A stretch of 64,000 bases of DNA from Brachypterus glaber (taxonomy: Eukaryota > Arthropoda > Insecta > Coleoptera > Kateretidae): contig OY294046.1 in assembly GCA_958510825.1 (NCBI GenBank), forward strand, positions 6,326,595 to 6,390,594. Direction: 5' to 3'. The translations under genes were made by a program, and so were the position numbers. Under the pieces are notes generated by a model that was given only the letters and a program-made list of their open reading frames with translations, did not search any database and had not been told where the DNA came from. Below, piece after piece: positions 31,471-43,091 of the stretch; the stretch's first letter is position 1, and each line of letters begins with the position of its first letter.

Positions 31471-31911
31471 GATTTTTAAATCCATGTTATAATCCCTGCA
31501 CTTTAAAAATTGAACACAAGTGCACTGCCAGATATATAAGCTAAAATTATTATTATTTTTTTAGGATAAGAGATACTACCTTCTTGCTTAGTTCAGCAGA
31601 ATAATCCTCCATCTGTAAGGCCGCGAAGATTCTAATATCATGTTAATTATTGTTTAAATGTATACGTAACGTATACGTTGTATGTTGGTGACATAAAATA
31701 GCCGTAGGCAAAATTCATTGCCTACTATTACAAATGAATTGTTTATACGTAAAAGGAGCTAAAAATCGAAAGGTAAATGTGTATACCAAGGCGCAGGTAT
31801 ACGTATGTTTTTAAGAAGTCATGAACAGTAATCGGCATAAACTCAGTTATGGCTCGTTTGAAAATAAACACAGAAACATAGGCTTACGGAATAATTTTGC
31901 CGAATTATGAG

Positions 31912-32240
31912 GGAAATTTTTATGAAGGTCACTAAATCGAAACATTTGTCGACCAATTTGTTACACACAACAATACTGACTATATATATTAACTATAAAT
32001 ATGTATATATATATATATATATATATCGGTGTTTTTCGAAGAAAAAACCGATATTCGATTATTATCTATAAGAATACGAAAGTTTTTAATTTTTATTTAT
32101 CGATAACTTATTTTTCCACCTTACTCGTTCATCATTAAAACAAATCAAGATAAAAAGAAATAAAAATGTAAATATTTAAAACCTCGCGTCAACGATAGAA
32201 TCGACGCGGCGCCTATGCGAGCACTGGAAATTCGCCGATG
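31912..32240 (+). mobile_element. Family E, copy 3, right part
   Basis: Continues the family at GGAAATTTTTATGAAGGTCA and ends near CGACGCGGCGCCTATGCG. Contains a local (AT)n run (about 32000-32026) followed by the hairpin ATCGGT...ACCGAT. Confidence 0.75.
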
Positions 32241-33744
32241 ACTGGTCATGAATAGACTTAATTATAATAATCCTCGCAGCTGCATACTAGAGGAGTATTA
32301 TGCGTTTACTTTAGACCCCAAAAATTGAAAAAATGTCCAAAATTAAGAAACAGATTTAGGTTCTACAAGGTATTGATTCAAAAATGATCCCCCGAAATAT
32401 CTTACAAACTAATAACATGTGAAAATTCTAAAAAAATAATATTTTGGTCTTTCGAAGGGGGTGCAACTCTTACCCTCTAAGCCCCAGTTACTCACTGCAC
32501 TAATAAAACACGTAATTTGAAAGATCTTACAAAACGCAATATTTTGATTAGAAAAAATTAAATTCACCATCCCTTAACGATGGATGCTTTTATTTTAAAA
32601 CAAGCCGTGTAGATGTGTAATGCTACGCATTCTATTATATATATTTTAAAAGTTTCCAAAAAATTTAGTATGTAATATAAAATTCCAGTACGCATTATAG
32701 ATTATAAATTTTTGGTACACTGAAAGTGTATATTATATATTATATACATATTATATATATTTATATTATATAGCTTTGGGTAGAAAATATAAAATACAAC
32801 ATATTGGTCCAGTAAAAAGCTATAAAACATTCATGTGCGGATGAAACGAAGCTCTTTTAATCGCTATAAATAAAAGCTGATAATTCATTATATTATAGTA
32901 TGAAGAAAACCATTTATTACGAGTATAAATAACCGTTTTGATAGCTATGATACATATATGTATTATATAATATAATATAACTGATGCGAACACTCACAGC
33001 ATGACGGATTTATTGCCGTTGAAGGCTGTATTATATTTTTGCACAATGCCTAGTAGAACCACATACATATTATGTTTTAGAGTAGGATGGTCCTTAAAGG
33101 AACGCGCATTAGGTATGTCAGGCTTTTTTGCCTCCCCCACCTCCCGTTGTCACAAATTGTCACACCAGCACTGACCCCCTCCCCTTTGTGTCACATCACA
33201 AAAAAATTTCATACACAATAAAAATGTGTATATTCTTAGTACGTTTTAAACCTGAACTATAAAAATAGTAATAAAATAATATAAAAACAAGTTTTTAAAG
33301 TTAAAACCCTTCTATTAATTAAATTTAATGTATAACTAAAAAATAGAAAACAAGATATTAACATACATTTTCAAAAACTTTATTTTTTTTTTAATATTTT
33401 GTTAGGGCAGATAAGTATGTGTACCAAATTTTAGCTTTCTAATTTGATTTTAAGTGGGTCAAAAAGCATTTGGCAAATTTGAGGACAAATATACCCATAT
33501 GGAAGTGAAGTGAATAGAAGGGTTTTAAAAAAGGCTAAACACTTTCACTGCTACCCTATAATCTGGTTGCATAAGTTATTTTTTGGATGTCCCTTACCCT
33601 CCAGGGTGTCACAATTGTGACTTTACTTCTTTATATTAATCCAAAATGCTTTTATAGACTTTCTATGTATACAAACAAATATGCAATTTTTATTCAGTAT
33701 TACACAGCTCCCCTAAAACTCTAAGGAAACAAAAAGTCGGAAAT
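32241..33744. other. AT-rich 1.5 kb, no gene seen
   Basis: Holds a TATATTA-rich tract (about 32735-32770), the inverted copy of the 19.27-kb palindromic motif (about 32614-32640), and a C-rich patch with repeated TGTCACA words (about 33145-33195, echoed at 33607). No ORF supported. Confidence 0.4.
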
Positions 33745-34078
33745 AGTTATTTATGGTACTAGTGGGTAAAGTAAGATATTGCCCATAAGGAAATTAACCT
33801 GCGAGGCGTCAGCCAAGCAGGTTAATTTTCGAGAGGGCAATATCGGTTTACCCATGAGTGCCATACAAGGTTTTATCCAATAAATAGCTTAGGAATTCAT
33901 ATTTTTATTAAAAATTTTAATGACATTTACAAGAAAATAATTTGACAAGTGACAGTTGAGTGGGTAAAATAAATAATTATCCACTCAATAAAGTAAAAGC
34001 CACGCGGGCGTTATTATTGAGTTTATCTATTTAAAATAAAGCTGGTAATTGTCTTATTATCTGTATGTATTAAATAAA
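33745..34078 (+). mobile_element. Family B element, copy 3
   Basis: Full length. Hairpin intact (GATATTGCCC / GGGCAATATC; TTAACCTGC / GCAGGTTAA). The right end is changed to ATTAAATAAA. Confidence 0.88.
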
Positions 34079-34687
34079 AATTTATATTAGCACTTAAATG
34101 TTTTGTACATTACAATTTTTACAAAATTTTCACATTTTTTTTACAAAATGTTTTAATTTTTTTTTGTTTTTTATTTTTTTATTTATTTTTTTTATTCTGC
34201 AACTCTTAACGTTGAGCTATCGACCTAAAATTAAGTAAATCAGATAATAAAAAACAAATTTAGGAAAAAATTATTTTTTAAGGACCAGTCTATTGTACCT
34301 TTCCTGAAAACTAAAAAACATATGAAAATAAGGCAGAAATGTTTTATGAAAACGTTCTATTGTTCCATTTCAGACGTTGTAACGCGTTGTTACGAAATAA
34401 AATCCTATTATTAAGTAAGTTTAATTAATGTTTTAATAAGTTTAAAAACATTATTTTTTACAGTATAGTATAATAGATCTATAATATTTGATTACTAAAT
34501 TCCTACAAAAGATGAGAGTTTTACTTAAATTCCTAATTAAGTAAAATTCACTAACATTTTTTTTATAAATTTTGACTTAACTTGTCAGCTGTGACAATTT
34601 AAAAATTATACAGTTATATTCAAATAGTCCAAAAAGTTTATTTAAAATTACAGATATTTCATGTTTTTAATGAAAATAGCTTAAAGT
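34079..34687. other. T-rich stretch, no gene seen
   Basis: No supported feature. Confidence 0.35.
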
Positions 34688-35116
34688 CTACACGGAAAGA
34701 AATTAGTGGGCTCTGCGCTATACATTATAAGATATTTGGTAACAGTGGCAAATTATAGTGATTTATGCTATAGATTATAAGGGACACAATAACTAATTAT
34801 GTTAAAAATAAATTGGAAACGATTATATATATTACAGACACGATTATATTTATTACAGGCACTATTATAAATTTACAGAAATTTTATTATATTATAAAAA
34901 ATATTAGCACGGACAATAATTAAATCTATTTAAGCTATAAATGCCATACTATTTGTTATATTTTATTATTCACTAAACAATTAAAGTATTTCATATAAAT
35001 TTTTACACTGACTGCCATAATTGTAAGAGAAAGCCTTGTATTTATATAATAAGCGATTATAATTTGCTTGGTATGTGTGTTATAGCGCTCCTAGCTATAA
35101 TTTTTTTTCCGTGTAG
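34688..35116. mobile_element. TIR element with CTACACGGAAA ends
   Basis: 429 bp. CTACACGGAAAGAAATTA at the left is inverted at the right (TAATTTTTTTTCCGTGTAG). The interior is AT-rich with repeated ATTATAAG/TTATAA words. Only copy in the window. Confidence 0.75.
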
Positions 35117-35690
35117 CCACAGGATTAATTTTTGTTTTAACTGAAAGTTTAAGATAACAAGATCTATAAAATATCCAAATATCACGCAATTTTACCGTAG
35201 TTCAATTTTAGCAGTTTTTCTGCGTCATTCTCGCAACTTAAAGATAGCATTTAACTTATATCCAGACTTGAAGTCATAATTTTACTTACATTTTGACATT
35301 ATGTAAGATTTTGAATTAAATTCCGACTTAAAATTAGAATTTTACTTAAATTAGAATTGTACTTAAATTCCGACTTAAATTCGGAAGTTAAGATGAATTC
35401 TAACATACGGAATTTAAGTAAAGTTCTGATTTTAAGTCGGAATTTAGTAATAAAATAGAGTGGCCCTTCCACGCTTCCGCATAATAATCTTTGTTTAAGG
35501 TATTTTAAATTTTTACCGCGCTATTCGTTACCTTTTTATTTATTTTTAAAATTCCAAAACATTAAATTGGGTAATTATTCAAAACAAGCTTATATAATTT
35601 ATGAATATTTTTTTATGATTTAATTTATTTTCCTTAAGAATCTGAAGTATTTTATTTAAAAGTAAGATTGATTGTTTTTTAGTTTGTTCT
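35117..35690. repeat. Scattered ATTCCGACTTAAA repeats in both orientations
   Basis: Between about 35265 and 35450 the word AATTCCGACTTAAA and its inverse TTTAAGTCGGAATT, with variants such as ATTTTACTTAAA, recur six or more times at irregular spacing. The flanking parts are featureless. Confidence 0.5.
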
Positions 35691-35745
35691 TAGTTATTAG
35701 TTGACTAGCACTTCTAGTAGATGGTCATCTTCAGAGCAAGTGTTT
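35691..35745 (-). repeat. Penelope-type terminal fragment (degenerate)
   Basis: Minus strand CTCTGAAGATGACCATCTAC ... CTAGTCAACTAATAAC. CTGAAGATG is the block seen in both PLE foldbacks, but the GAAA part of the hammerhead core is lost. Confidence 0.3.
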
Positions 35746-35813
35746 TTTTAAACAATCATTATAATGAGATTAATTATTTATATAATACAGTCTAATTAGC
35801 TAATATGGTATAA

Positions 35814-36645
35814 TAGTATATTATTTACCAAGTGAGAGAAGTTTAACATTTTTGACCTGCGTCAAATTTCGGGATAAGCGCGCTAGCGCGAAGCCAGCAA
35901 GGCGCGGTCTAAAATGCTAAATCTTCCCTCACGTGGCAAAATATAGTATTTTTTTCACTACCCGTACAATTAATTAGCTATTTATTTATTTATTATACTA
36001 AAATTTAATGAAAAAGCTTATAAATTTAAAATATCACGCTGGCCGTTCGCGGCCATTAAAAAAACAAACGAATAACTTGACATTTCTAGCAGAAATTTTC
36101 TGGTGATCTGGTAAAATTAATAATTATAAAGCGTTTCCATGTTAAGTGTAATAAAATATATAAAAATGGAAAGTGAAATACAAAGTGATGATTCTGGTAC
36201 TCCCCCAGCGAAAACTGTGAGGGAGAATCTATTGCCTCAAAAATCAATATATGGAGGTTGTACCTCTAGTAATCTATGATCCTTACGGTAATATATGGGT
36301 TGTATAATCTATGGTTGAATATGATGAACCAACGATTTTCACTTTTCGAAGTGGTTTTTGTAAAACATGTTTTATAGGTACTAATTTAGTTAATATGTTT
36401 TAATTTATCATGCAATAAATAAATTTGGTGCCTAAAGACACTTGGAAATAGCAATGTGATTTAATAATTAAGTGAAACGTCAGATACCAAAACAGCTGAA
36501 TAAAAATTCATTATTAACCATGGTGCAATTTCATTATTTTTAGAACCTCTGACGTCATATGTAGAGAAATAATATTTCTACTAATGAAAAGAACAGTAAT
36601 AAAGATGTGCTTTAAGGCTGGTGGTGAAAAAAATACCTTAGTATA
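35814..36645. mobile_element. Palindromic GC-core element, type 2, with recombinase remnant
   Basis: The left part is a palindrome: ATTTACCAAGTGAG ... CTCACGTGGCAAAATA, with a GC-rich core GCGCGCTAGCGCG. Next comes the box ATTTTTTTCACTACC (about 35948). At the other end GGTGGTGAAAAAAATACC (about 36624) is its inverse. Between them is a short frame resembling the start of a tyrosine-recombinase protein. The whole looks like a deleted DNA transposon. Confidence 0.5.
36166..36279 (+). pseudogene. N-terminal fragment of a probable Crypton/phage-integrase-type protein
   Basis: 37 codons: MESEIQSDDSGTPPAKTVRE then NLLPQKSIYGG... and a stop. An acidic, Ser/Thr/Pro-rich start followed by LLPxKS resembles the opening of insect proteins with a tyrosine-recombinase core, where LLPEKS(R)..Y begins the core-binding domain. 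Homology seems lost after QKS. The reading is from memory and the peptide is short; the independent second fragment at 45741-45892 makes it more credible. Confidence 0.35.
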
Positions 36646-37202
36646 AAGTCCCAAAACGACTATAAACCAATGCATAAATAAATAATTCTAATAAATTATT
36701 ATAAAAATATTTTTTTTTTGTGTTTGAACATTAAGTATCACATAAAAACCTAGTATTCTGTAATAAAACGTAAATTTTTTAAATCTAAAACTTTATATTA
36801 ATTAAAAAGTTCATTATTAATTTTATATTTTTTTGTAAGCAAGCTTAATAAAATATCTTTTCATTTAATCCCAACCCAAAGCAAAAATCATGCGGTAAAA
36901 TTTTCCCGAGCCATCAATTTTAAATATATTTTTTGCTTTATTCTGGAATGCTCAACTTAGTTAAAAAGCATTTCGAAAGTTGAAAAGACTAGCAAGGGTA
37001 TTGTTAAAAAAGAGTGTTTTCTTTCAAACTTTTCATTGTTTTCTGATAGAGCCCAAGCAGTTTCAAGTCGAAATTTACTTTTTCTTACTAATTAGTTTAC
37101 TTGATTCTTATAATAACGTGTTTATACAATGCATTGAAATGTAGAGTATAATATAGAAAGATATAATTTTTTTTAGTGACCAAGGTGAAAATTAGAAAAA
37201 AA
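36646..37202. other. AT-rich stretch, no gene seen
   Basis: No supported feature. Confidence 0.35.
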
Positions 37203-37266
37203 TACGTCTCAGTCTGGATTCAAACCAAAAACAGTTCCCACGATTTTTGGTCTGGTCATGTCAACT
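37203..37266 (-). repeat. tRNA-derived SINE fragment, copy 2
   Basis: Minus strand: AAAAATCGTGGGAACTG, TTTTGGTTTGAATCCAGACT, then GAGACGTA. It matches the 3' half of the SINE head at 9033-9106. The B box has changed to GGTTTGAATCC. Confidence 0.6.
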
Positions 37267-37639
37267 TTTCTATTCTTTCTATGCTGATTCCAAAAATATA
37301 GGCACATAATGCCCTCAGATTAATATTTTGGAAAATATAAGCGAAATAAAATCACCGAAAAAAAAAATTTTCACCGCGTAGCAAAAAAAAATCATATAAG
37401 TGTCCGTTACTTTTAAATACATTATAACCAACCCGTTTTCCATTAAAAATGTTATGAAATAACAGAATTTAAAATAAAAACCATGTGAATCAAATTCATG
37501 TGAAAAGTTACCCGAAATTCATAGAAGTACCCATATCTATTCGTTCTTATATTATCTTATATGTATATAAATACCTATTATATTATTAAATAATTAAAGA
37601 AAGCCTTTTCCGCACGCATAAATATTGTTTATTTTTTTA
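37267..37639. other. AT-rich stretch, no gene seen
   Basis: No supported feature. Confidence 0.35.
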
Positions 37640-38049
37640 ATGGAGCTCTCTACAACTAGAATTATGAAACAAAAGACGTCTACCCTATCTCTATCTCATT
37701 TGTGCTACACTTTCCAGCCAACCAAATAAATACTGTATTTGTTATTCATACAACAAATACAGTATTTATTTGGTTGTCCGAAAAGTGTAGCACTGAGTGG
37801 CACAAACGAACATAGCTAATGTGAATCTGTAGAATAAGATAATTCTACTAAAATTTAGATGGCGCCAGTAATTTCTTTAATAAAAATAATAGTTACACTT
37901 TTCGCCTGGTCAAGTAAATATTGTATTTGTTCAACAAAGAACAAATACAGAATTTGTTTGGTTGGGTGGAAGTGGGAGTGTATGTATGTCTTCTATCCTT
38001 TTTGGGTAGAACTTTTGTCCCTGTCTAATCTAACGGGAGATATCGCCAT
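37640..38049 (-). mobile_element. Family A MITE, copy 2 (inverted)
   Basis: Inverse of 39-450 over its whole length, both internal hairpins retained. A 65-residue frame across one half is not a gene. Confidence 0.85.
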
Positions 38050-38790
38050 TGCGTAGTTTTATTCTTGTTATATTTATTTATAATATTATAAAAATGTTTA
38101 AATTTCTTACCTGTTAATTGATTTTCTTATTGAAAAATTATAAAAATAAGATTTATTTCGATTTATTTCATAAAATAAAAAAGTATATTTAATTTTAACC
38201 CTGCTCGTAGGAAAAGTATTGTTCCAAACGCATGCGTAAAGAGGCTTTTTCGAACTTGCTAGGAAAATAGCTATTGTAAACGGGCTTGTATGTATTCCAA
38301 AACTTCCGACGTAAAAAAACTAAGATTTTCGAGGTTTTCGATAAGATTTCTGTGATTTCTAAACGATCCAGGAATTTGTTTTGAAAATAACCGACATTTT
38401 CAAAATTTTTGAGGCACGCTTTGGAAAAAATTAATTTTTTTTAACCTCACTTTTTGTATATTGATTTTAAATAACAAAATCTCACATTATAGTCGGAGAG
38501 CTGGTTACCATTTTTACTTCATTATTTTCTCCCGGCTATATTGTATATATGTCTTAAAGTACATTCAAATTAACCTATATTCAAATTGCTAGACTCCAGA
38601 TCCGGTTCCTTTAGGTGCTAAAAGCTCCAAAAGCTATGGCAATGAGCTACCAAAAAATTTATTTTTAACTTGCCGAGTCATATACATTTTATTTAATACA
38701 TTCAGATTAAGCTATTTTCATAGTTATACATAATAATTCTGAGGCCAAGGGGTGAGAACAGTCTTTAAAAAGTGCATTTAAAATATGTGA
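38050..38790. other. AT-rich stretch, no gene seen
   Basis: No supported feature. Confidence 0.35.
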
Positions 38791-39689
38791 TAGAGGAAAG
38801 TCGCCTAATTTCGGATACCATTTACAATGTATTCAATATTTAATACTCGGTATTACTTTTTGATATTTTTTTTATATAACCAGATACAACTTATTATAGC
38901 GAACCTTGATTTATTATAAAAGCAATTTTATTACAGTTTATTTTTTCCAAAAAACACGGTTAAAAAAAATCAGCGCATTTTTGTGCATTTGAAAAAGGGC
39001 TCCTAATTTCGGACATATCCGAAAAATTTTTTTCAAGAGTAGATCTGGATCCCATTGCTTATGTTTCTTGTTATTCCTTCACATTTAAGACGTAATTTAA
39101 TCATTAAGCGAATTTCTACGAAATACTATAGGAACTATAATTTTAGATTCCCAATTTCGAATATCTTAGTATCTTAGGTAATTTTCGTTTTTTCAAAATT
39201 GTTTATCTTAGTTTGTTGTATCATTATAAAAAAAATAATTAATGGTTGGTTATCCTGAATAATAATTACCTTGCGGATATCCGAAATTGGGAATCAAATG
39301 CACAAAAATGGTCTATCCGAAATTAGGCAACTTTCTGCTTTTTAGATTAGAAATTTGTAGAATGTTTACGTTTTCAAATTGCTTAATTATGAATAGTGGA
39401 TCAACTTAACTAACATCATAACTTACCCAAGACAGAATCACGAACTTTTATAACGATTATTTATAAAATAAACAAGCATAATAATGCAACTGAGCACAAA
39501 ACTGCCATTTGCAATATAAACGATTTGTGCTGCCATTTAAAGCTCTACCGTTATCATATTACAGGACGGATTTAGTTTGACCTTTGGCTTCACATAAAAG
39601 TAGGTTTCTGTTTACCTTTGCAGACAGTATCTTAAATACACTACTATCCGAAATTTGGAAACCATCCGAAATTAGGCGCATTTCCTCTA
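38791..39689. mobile_element. TIR element with reiterated CCGAAATTAGGC motif
   Basis: About 899 bp. Left TAGAGGAAAGTCGCCTAATT, right end TAGAGGAAATGCGCCTAATT in inverse, each running into TCGGAT. The motif CCGAAATT(A/T)GG or its inverse recurs inside (about 39000, 39283, 39320, 39648, 39665), like subterminal protein-binding repeats. A related TCGGACAC pair occurs at about 51560-51582. No ORF. Confidence 0.75.
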
Positions 39690-40379
39690 CCTAATTTTTT
39701 AAAGAAATGAGAATTTATAAAATGACATTTTGATTAAATGAAAATTAAAGAGAGTTTTTAGTATTGACATATGTCAGATAAAGTTTTTAAAGACTAATCT
39801 AAATGTAATAAATGTAATTGGTTTGACTCGGTAAGTTAAAAATATATTTTTCGGGGACCCCATTTCACCAACTTTTCGAGGCTTCTAGCATCCAAAGAAA
39901 CCCGATCCAGGACCTGGCGATTTGCAAGTAGCTTAATTGCACTTTTAGCATAGACAAGGAAAGACCTCCAAAGCCGTTGCGGAATACTGTGATAAATGTG
40001 CCTAGCGCATCTGAGATAAACTTGCACATGCGCTCTACTATTGTTGTTTTTGACGAGTATTTTTTAACCCTAGTTTTGTGTGTCAAATAAAAATTGTAAA
40101 AAATTCAAAAAAAAAACATTAAATATCTACTAAGAAACGTCGAAATAGTTTTTTTTTAATTATTTTATAAGAATTTTTCGATGTGTGTTTGAGTTTCGGG
40201 ATTTTGTACACCTACTTTGAGTACACCAGGGATTGAACCTTTGCTCTTCATAAAGCAACAATACAGGTTGGGTTTAAAATTATAAACAAATGCAGCAAAA
40301 AAATAAAACACAGTAGAAGTCGAAAAATGAACAGAAACAAACGACGATCTGACAGTACTGACGGTATAAACGAACTACC
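39690..40379. other. Region with unrecognised overlapping frames
   Basis: Minus-strand frames at 39836-40086 (for example CKFISDALGTFITVFRNGFG in one, CARHIYHSIPQRLWRSFLVY in another) lie in a locally GC-richer block but have no motif I know, and they compete in different frames. Possibly a decayed exon or element. Confidence 0.25.
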
Positions 40380-40497
40380 AATAATTCGTCACCCCAGTAT
40401 TGGTTTGCCATATCTCTATTTTTGGACATTTTAAGATTTTTACTGGGGGATTTTTGGAGATAAGACAAATGAATACTGGGGTGATGAATTGTTTTAC
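40380..40497. repeat. Hairpin-forming inverted repeat, about 118 bp
   Basis: AATTCGTCACCCCAGTATT and TATCTC near the left are inverted at the right (GAGATAA ... GAATACTGGGGTGATGAATT), around a loop of about 40 bases. It could be a small foldback, or a transcript of pre-miRNA size. Confidence 0.65.
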
Positions 40498-41030
40498 GAC
40501 GGACAGCATTTCACAGCTGATAGAGATGCGTACTGCGCAAGATCAGATATATTGCGTTACGTCATTTCGCTGCCCCGTTCTGTCACAAAATAATCTTGCG
40601 CAGGCTGGACTAATGGTTCTCTTTCCTTCTCTATGACTTTTAGACATACATATATAAAATACAGCTGGGAGCAAATAATGAAATAAAAATGGTCACCAGC
40701 TCTTAGACTATTATTTCACTGATTAAAAATAAAAACATAATTAACCTTGACACCAAAATTTAATGTTATTCACGATCTCGGAAATCAGGTGTTTATTATG
40801 CAATACGGAAGATGGGTATACTGATGTAACCTATAGTTAAAACATTATGAAGAAAGTTTTCGTGGCGAAATTTATTGTCTTTAAATTAAATTTAAGAGAC
40901 ATTAATTTAAATTTTACGAGGAAACGAAAGTTTTTGATTGCTATTCTGAGAAAATCCCTTATTGTACTATTCATAGCGCGTAAGCGCTAGAATAGCATAA
41001 TACGGTAGTTTCGAATTACACAAATTCGGA
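40498..41030. other. No gene seen
   Basis: A small palindrome AGCGCGTAAGCGCT sits near 40976 in an ATTCTA-flanked setting like the GC-core elements. Nothing else recognised. Confidence 0.35.
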
Positions 41031-41178
41031 AAAAACGCCCTAGATAAAAAATTCTTACATATAAATATGTTTTATGAAAAAATTAAAAGTTTAAAAATAC
41101 CCGTCGATCCGTCTGTTCGTTCTTTCAAGATTCAAGATTCAAGATATTAAGTGTAACTCTGACATTAAAAAACTGTTA

Positions 41179-41604
41179 TTTTAAACATATTGCTCAGGGA
41201 TCCGAACTTTGGTGTAATTATACACTGGGATGGTGGAATACTGCGCGTGTGCTATAATAATGCGTTTAGACTCTTAAATAACATACCGAGATTTTCTAGT
41301 GCTAGTGAAATGTTTGCTACGGCTCGTGTTAATGACTTCCTAGCTATTCGTAGATTTCGGGCTTTTGGGTTCCGCGATCGGCTGTATAAATCTTCCAACC
41401 TCTTTATTGTGGCTCGGCTTAGGAGTGACATTCTATGGCGTTCCAATCTATGGCAAACCTGGAGTAGAGTTTTAATGGGGGGACGGTAGCTCTTTTGAAC
41501 TTTTGTATATTGGCTAATTATTAATTTTCTTGTAGATATTTTGTATGTTTTGTATTTTTTGTATATGGCCCTCTGGGCTGGAATAAAAAATTATTATTAT
41601 TATT
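41179..41604 (+). pseudogene. 5'-truncated LINE: C-terminus, 3' UTR and (TTA)n tail
   Basis: Frame to the TAG at 41487-41489 reads LRVCYNNAFRLLNNIPRFSS, ASEMFATARVNDFLAIRRFR and so on, matching the tail of LINE ORF2 proteins (the LRVAYNNAFR region). The 3' UTR ends TATGGCCCTCTGGGCTGGAA then TAAAAAATTATTATTATTA. It represents a third LINE family, distinct from those at 14.3 and 24.2 kb. Confidence 0.8.
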
Positions 41605-41637
41605 ACATATACTCGTTTGTTTGTCAGCCAGTTAATT

Positions 41638-41686
41638 CGTCCGTTTGTTCGTCCGTCCGTCCGTCCGTCCGTCCATCCATCCGAAT
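41638..41686. repeat. (GTCC)n short microsatellite
   Basis: About six perfect GTCC units flanked by variants (GTTC, ATCC). It lies in one arm of a direct repeat of about 90 bp (41032-41120 and 41700-41790) on either side of the LINE fragment. Confidence 0.85.
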
Positions 41687-41916
41687 TTACCAAAATTTCC
41701 AAAAAAATTCCTAGACAAAAAATTCTTGGATACAAATGTGTTTCATGAAAAAATAAGAAACTTTAAAGATGTCCGTCCGTCCATCCGTCCGATGTCACGT
41801 TTTTTGTAAGCACGATAACTCAATAACGAATTACCCCATTGACTCGAAATGTTTATTTATTTTTATTTAAATCATTTTAACTTGCGATAAATACGTATTT
41901 GGGAAAACGCAATATA

Positions 41917-42502
41917 CTATACTCCGTCCAGTTATGCAAGATAGTAGGGGACGCGACCCGTTTTACACCACAGAGCGCATAAATAGCATAATTATGCATA
42001 AATCGTAGTGTATCAAAAATTTAACAGACTTCGGTACTGTTTTCCTGGAAAGGGCCTATCCAAAGACTCGCATAACAAGCATAGTACTTAAGAATGCGAT
42101 GCTAGGATTGGCTTGATGTGTCGGATTGTATCTTGTAATGGTTGTTATGCGAGTCTCTAGATAGGCCTTAAGTTGTAATTGTAACCTAAAAATTTGACGT
42201 TTTCCTTGTGTTCAATATAATTTACGTTTGTACAATATGTAGAATATGCTAATTTAGTGTGAGCGTATGAAGAATAAACCAAAAAAGTACCTTTTTCAAT
42301 ACCATACAAAATAACATTAAGTATATCCATTTTTTATGTAACTTTCTCTTCTTTTATTAGCTTTAACGACCGTCAATCATTGTAATAGACAAAAAATGTC
42401 ACAATATTTTATATGTTAAAAGGTACGAGTTTTTAACCAATGATGTACCTTAAAAATCGCGAGAATTTTAAACTACCATCTTGCATAATTGGACGGACTA
42501 TA
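41917..42502 (-). mobile_element. Family D TIR element, copy 2 (inverted)
   Basis: Inverse of 20750-21332 end to end (CTATACTCCGTCCAGTTATG ... TTGGACGGACTATAG). Similar length and TIRs. Confidence 0.88.
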
Positions 42503-43091
42503 GAAAAGTGCTGTGATCTGACTTTTTTCTAATAATCTAAATCCATTATAGGCATTCATTACTTTATCAAATCAATGAAATGAAATATGTCACGCTATAA
42601 ATAAACTTATATGTTAGAGATAGTAAACAACATACAGTTTTATTTATGGCGACTGTTCATTCGGTTTAAATTGACACATAAAATGTAAAAACCTTCATTG
42701 TGCAAGGCTGCACTTATTGTTGGCTGGAAATTTATTATTTCATTAAACCGCTTTCATCTATTATAGCGGAGGTCGATTCTAATATTTTGTTTTAACCAAC
42801 GAACTAATAACTCTTCTTTCTAGAATACTCATACCGTTAAATAAAGTATCGCCAACATCTCGGTTTGTTTGTAAACAAATAGTAGGTATATTCCAACGGA
42901 CTTTTTAACTATTCTCTATAGAATAGGGAATTTCATTTCATACAAGAAGAAGTAAAAGACATGAGCTTCAAATAAAAAACTCTGCTCATTTAGTACTTCA
43001 AGAGTTAACTGAAAAAACTACAACTTTCAGGAAAATCCTGATATCTCCCAAACCAGAAGTAAAAAAGTAAAAAAATAAAAAAGAAAATATT
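42503..43091. other. Stretch with one solo MITE end
   Basis: 42793-42897 repeats the left end of the element at 6796 (ACCAACGAACTAATAACTCT ... CAACATCTCGGTTTGTTTGT). The rest has no recognised feature. Confidence 0.55.

Larger units (their letters stand above)
28298..31911. mobile_element. 3.6-kb insertion in family E, origin unknown
   Basis: Family E homology stops at 28297 and resumes at 31912. GGAAA occurs at both junctions (28293-28297, 31912-31916). The interior is AT-rich with no convincing ORF. It holds a block at about 29290-29420 related to 53620-53750, a CATGA-rich patch at 29812-29942, and a 170-bp direct repeat (30371-30541, 31303-31470). It may be one composite element or several events plus unrelated DNA. 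Confidence 0.45.

Noticed and set aside
41641..41790. CRISPR-like array of GTCC words
   Set aside because: A simple-sequence repeat with no spacers, in a eukaryotic genome.
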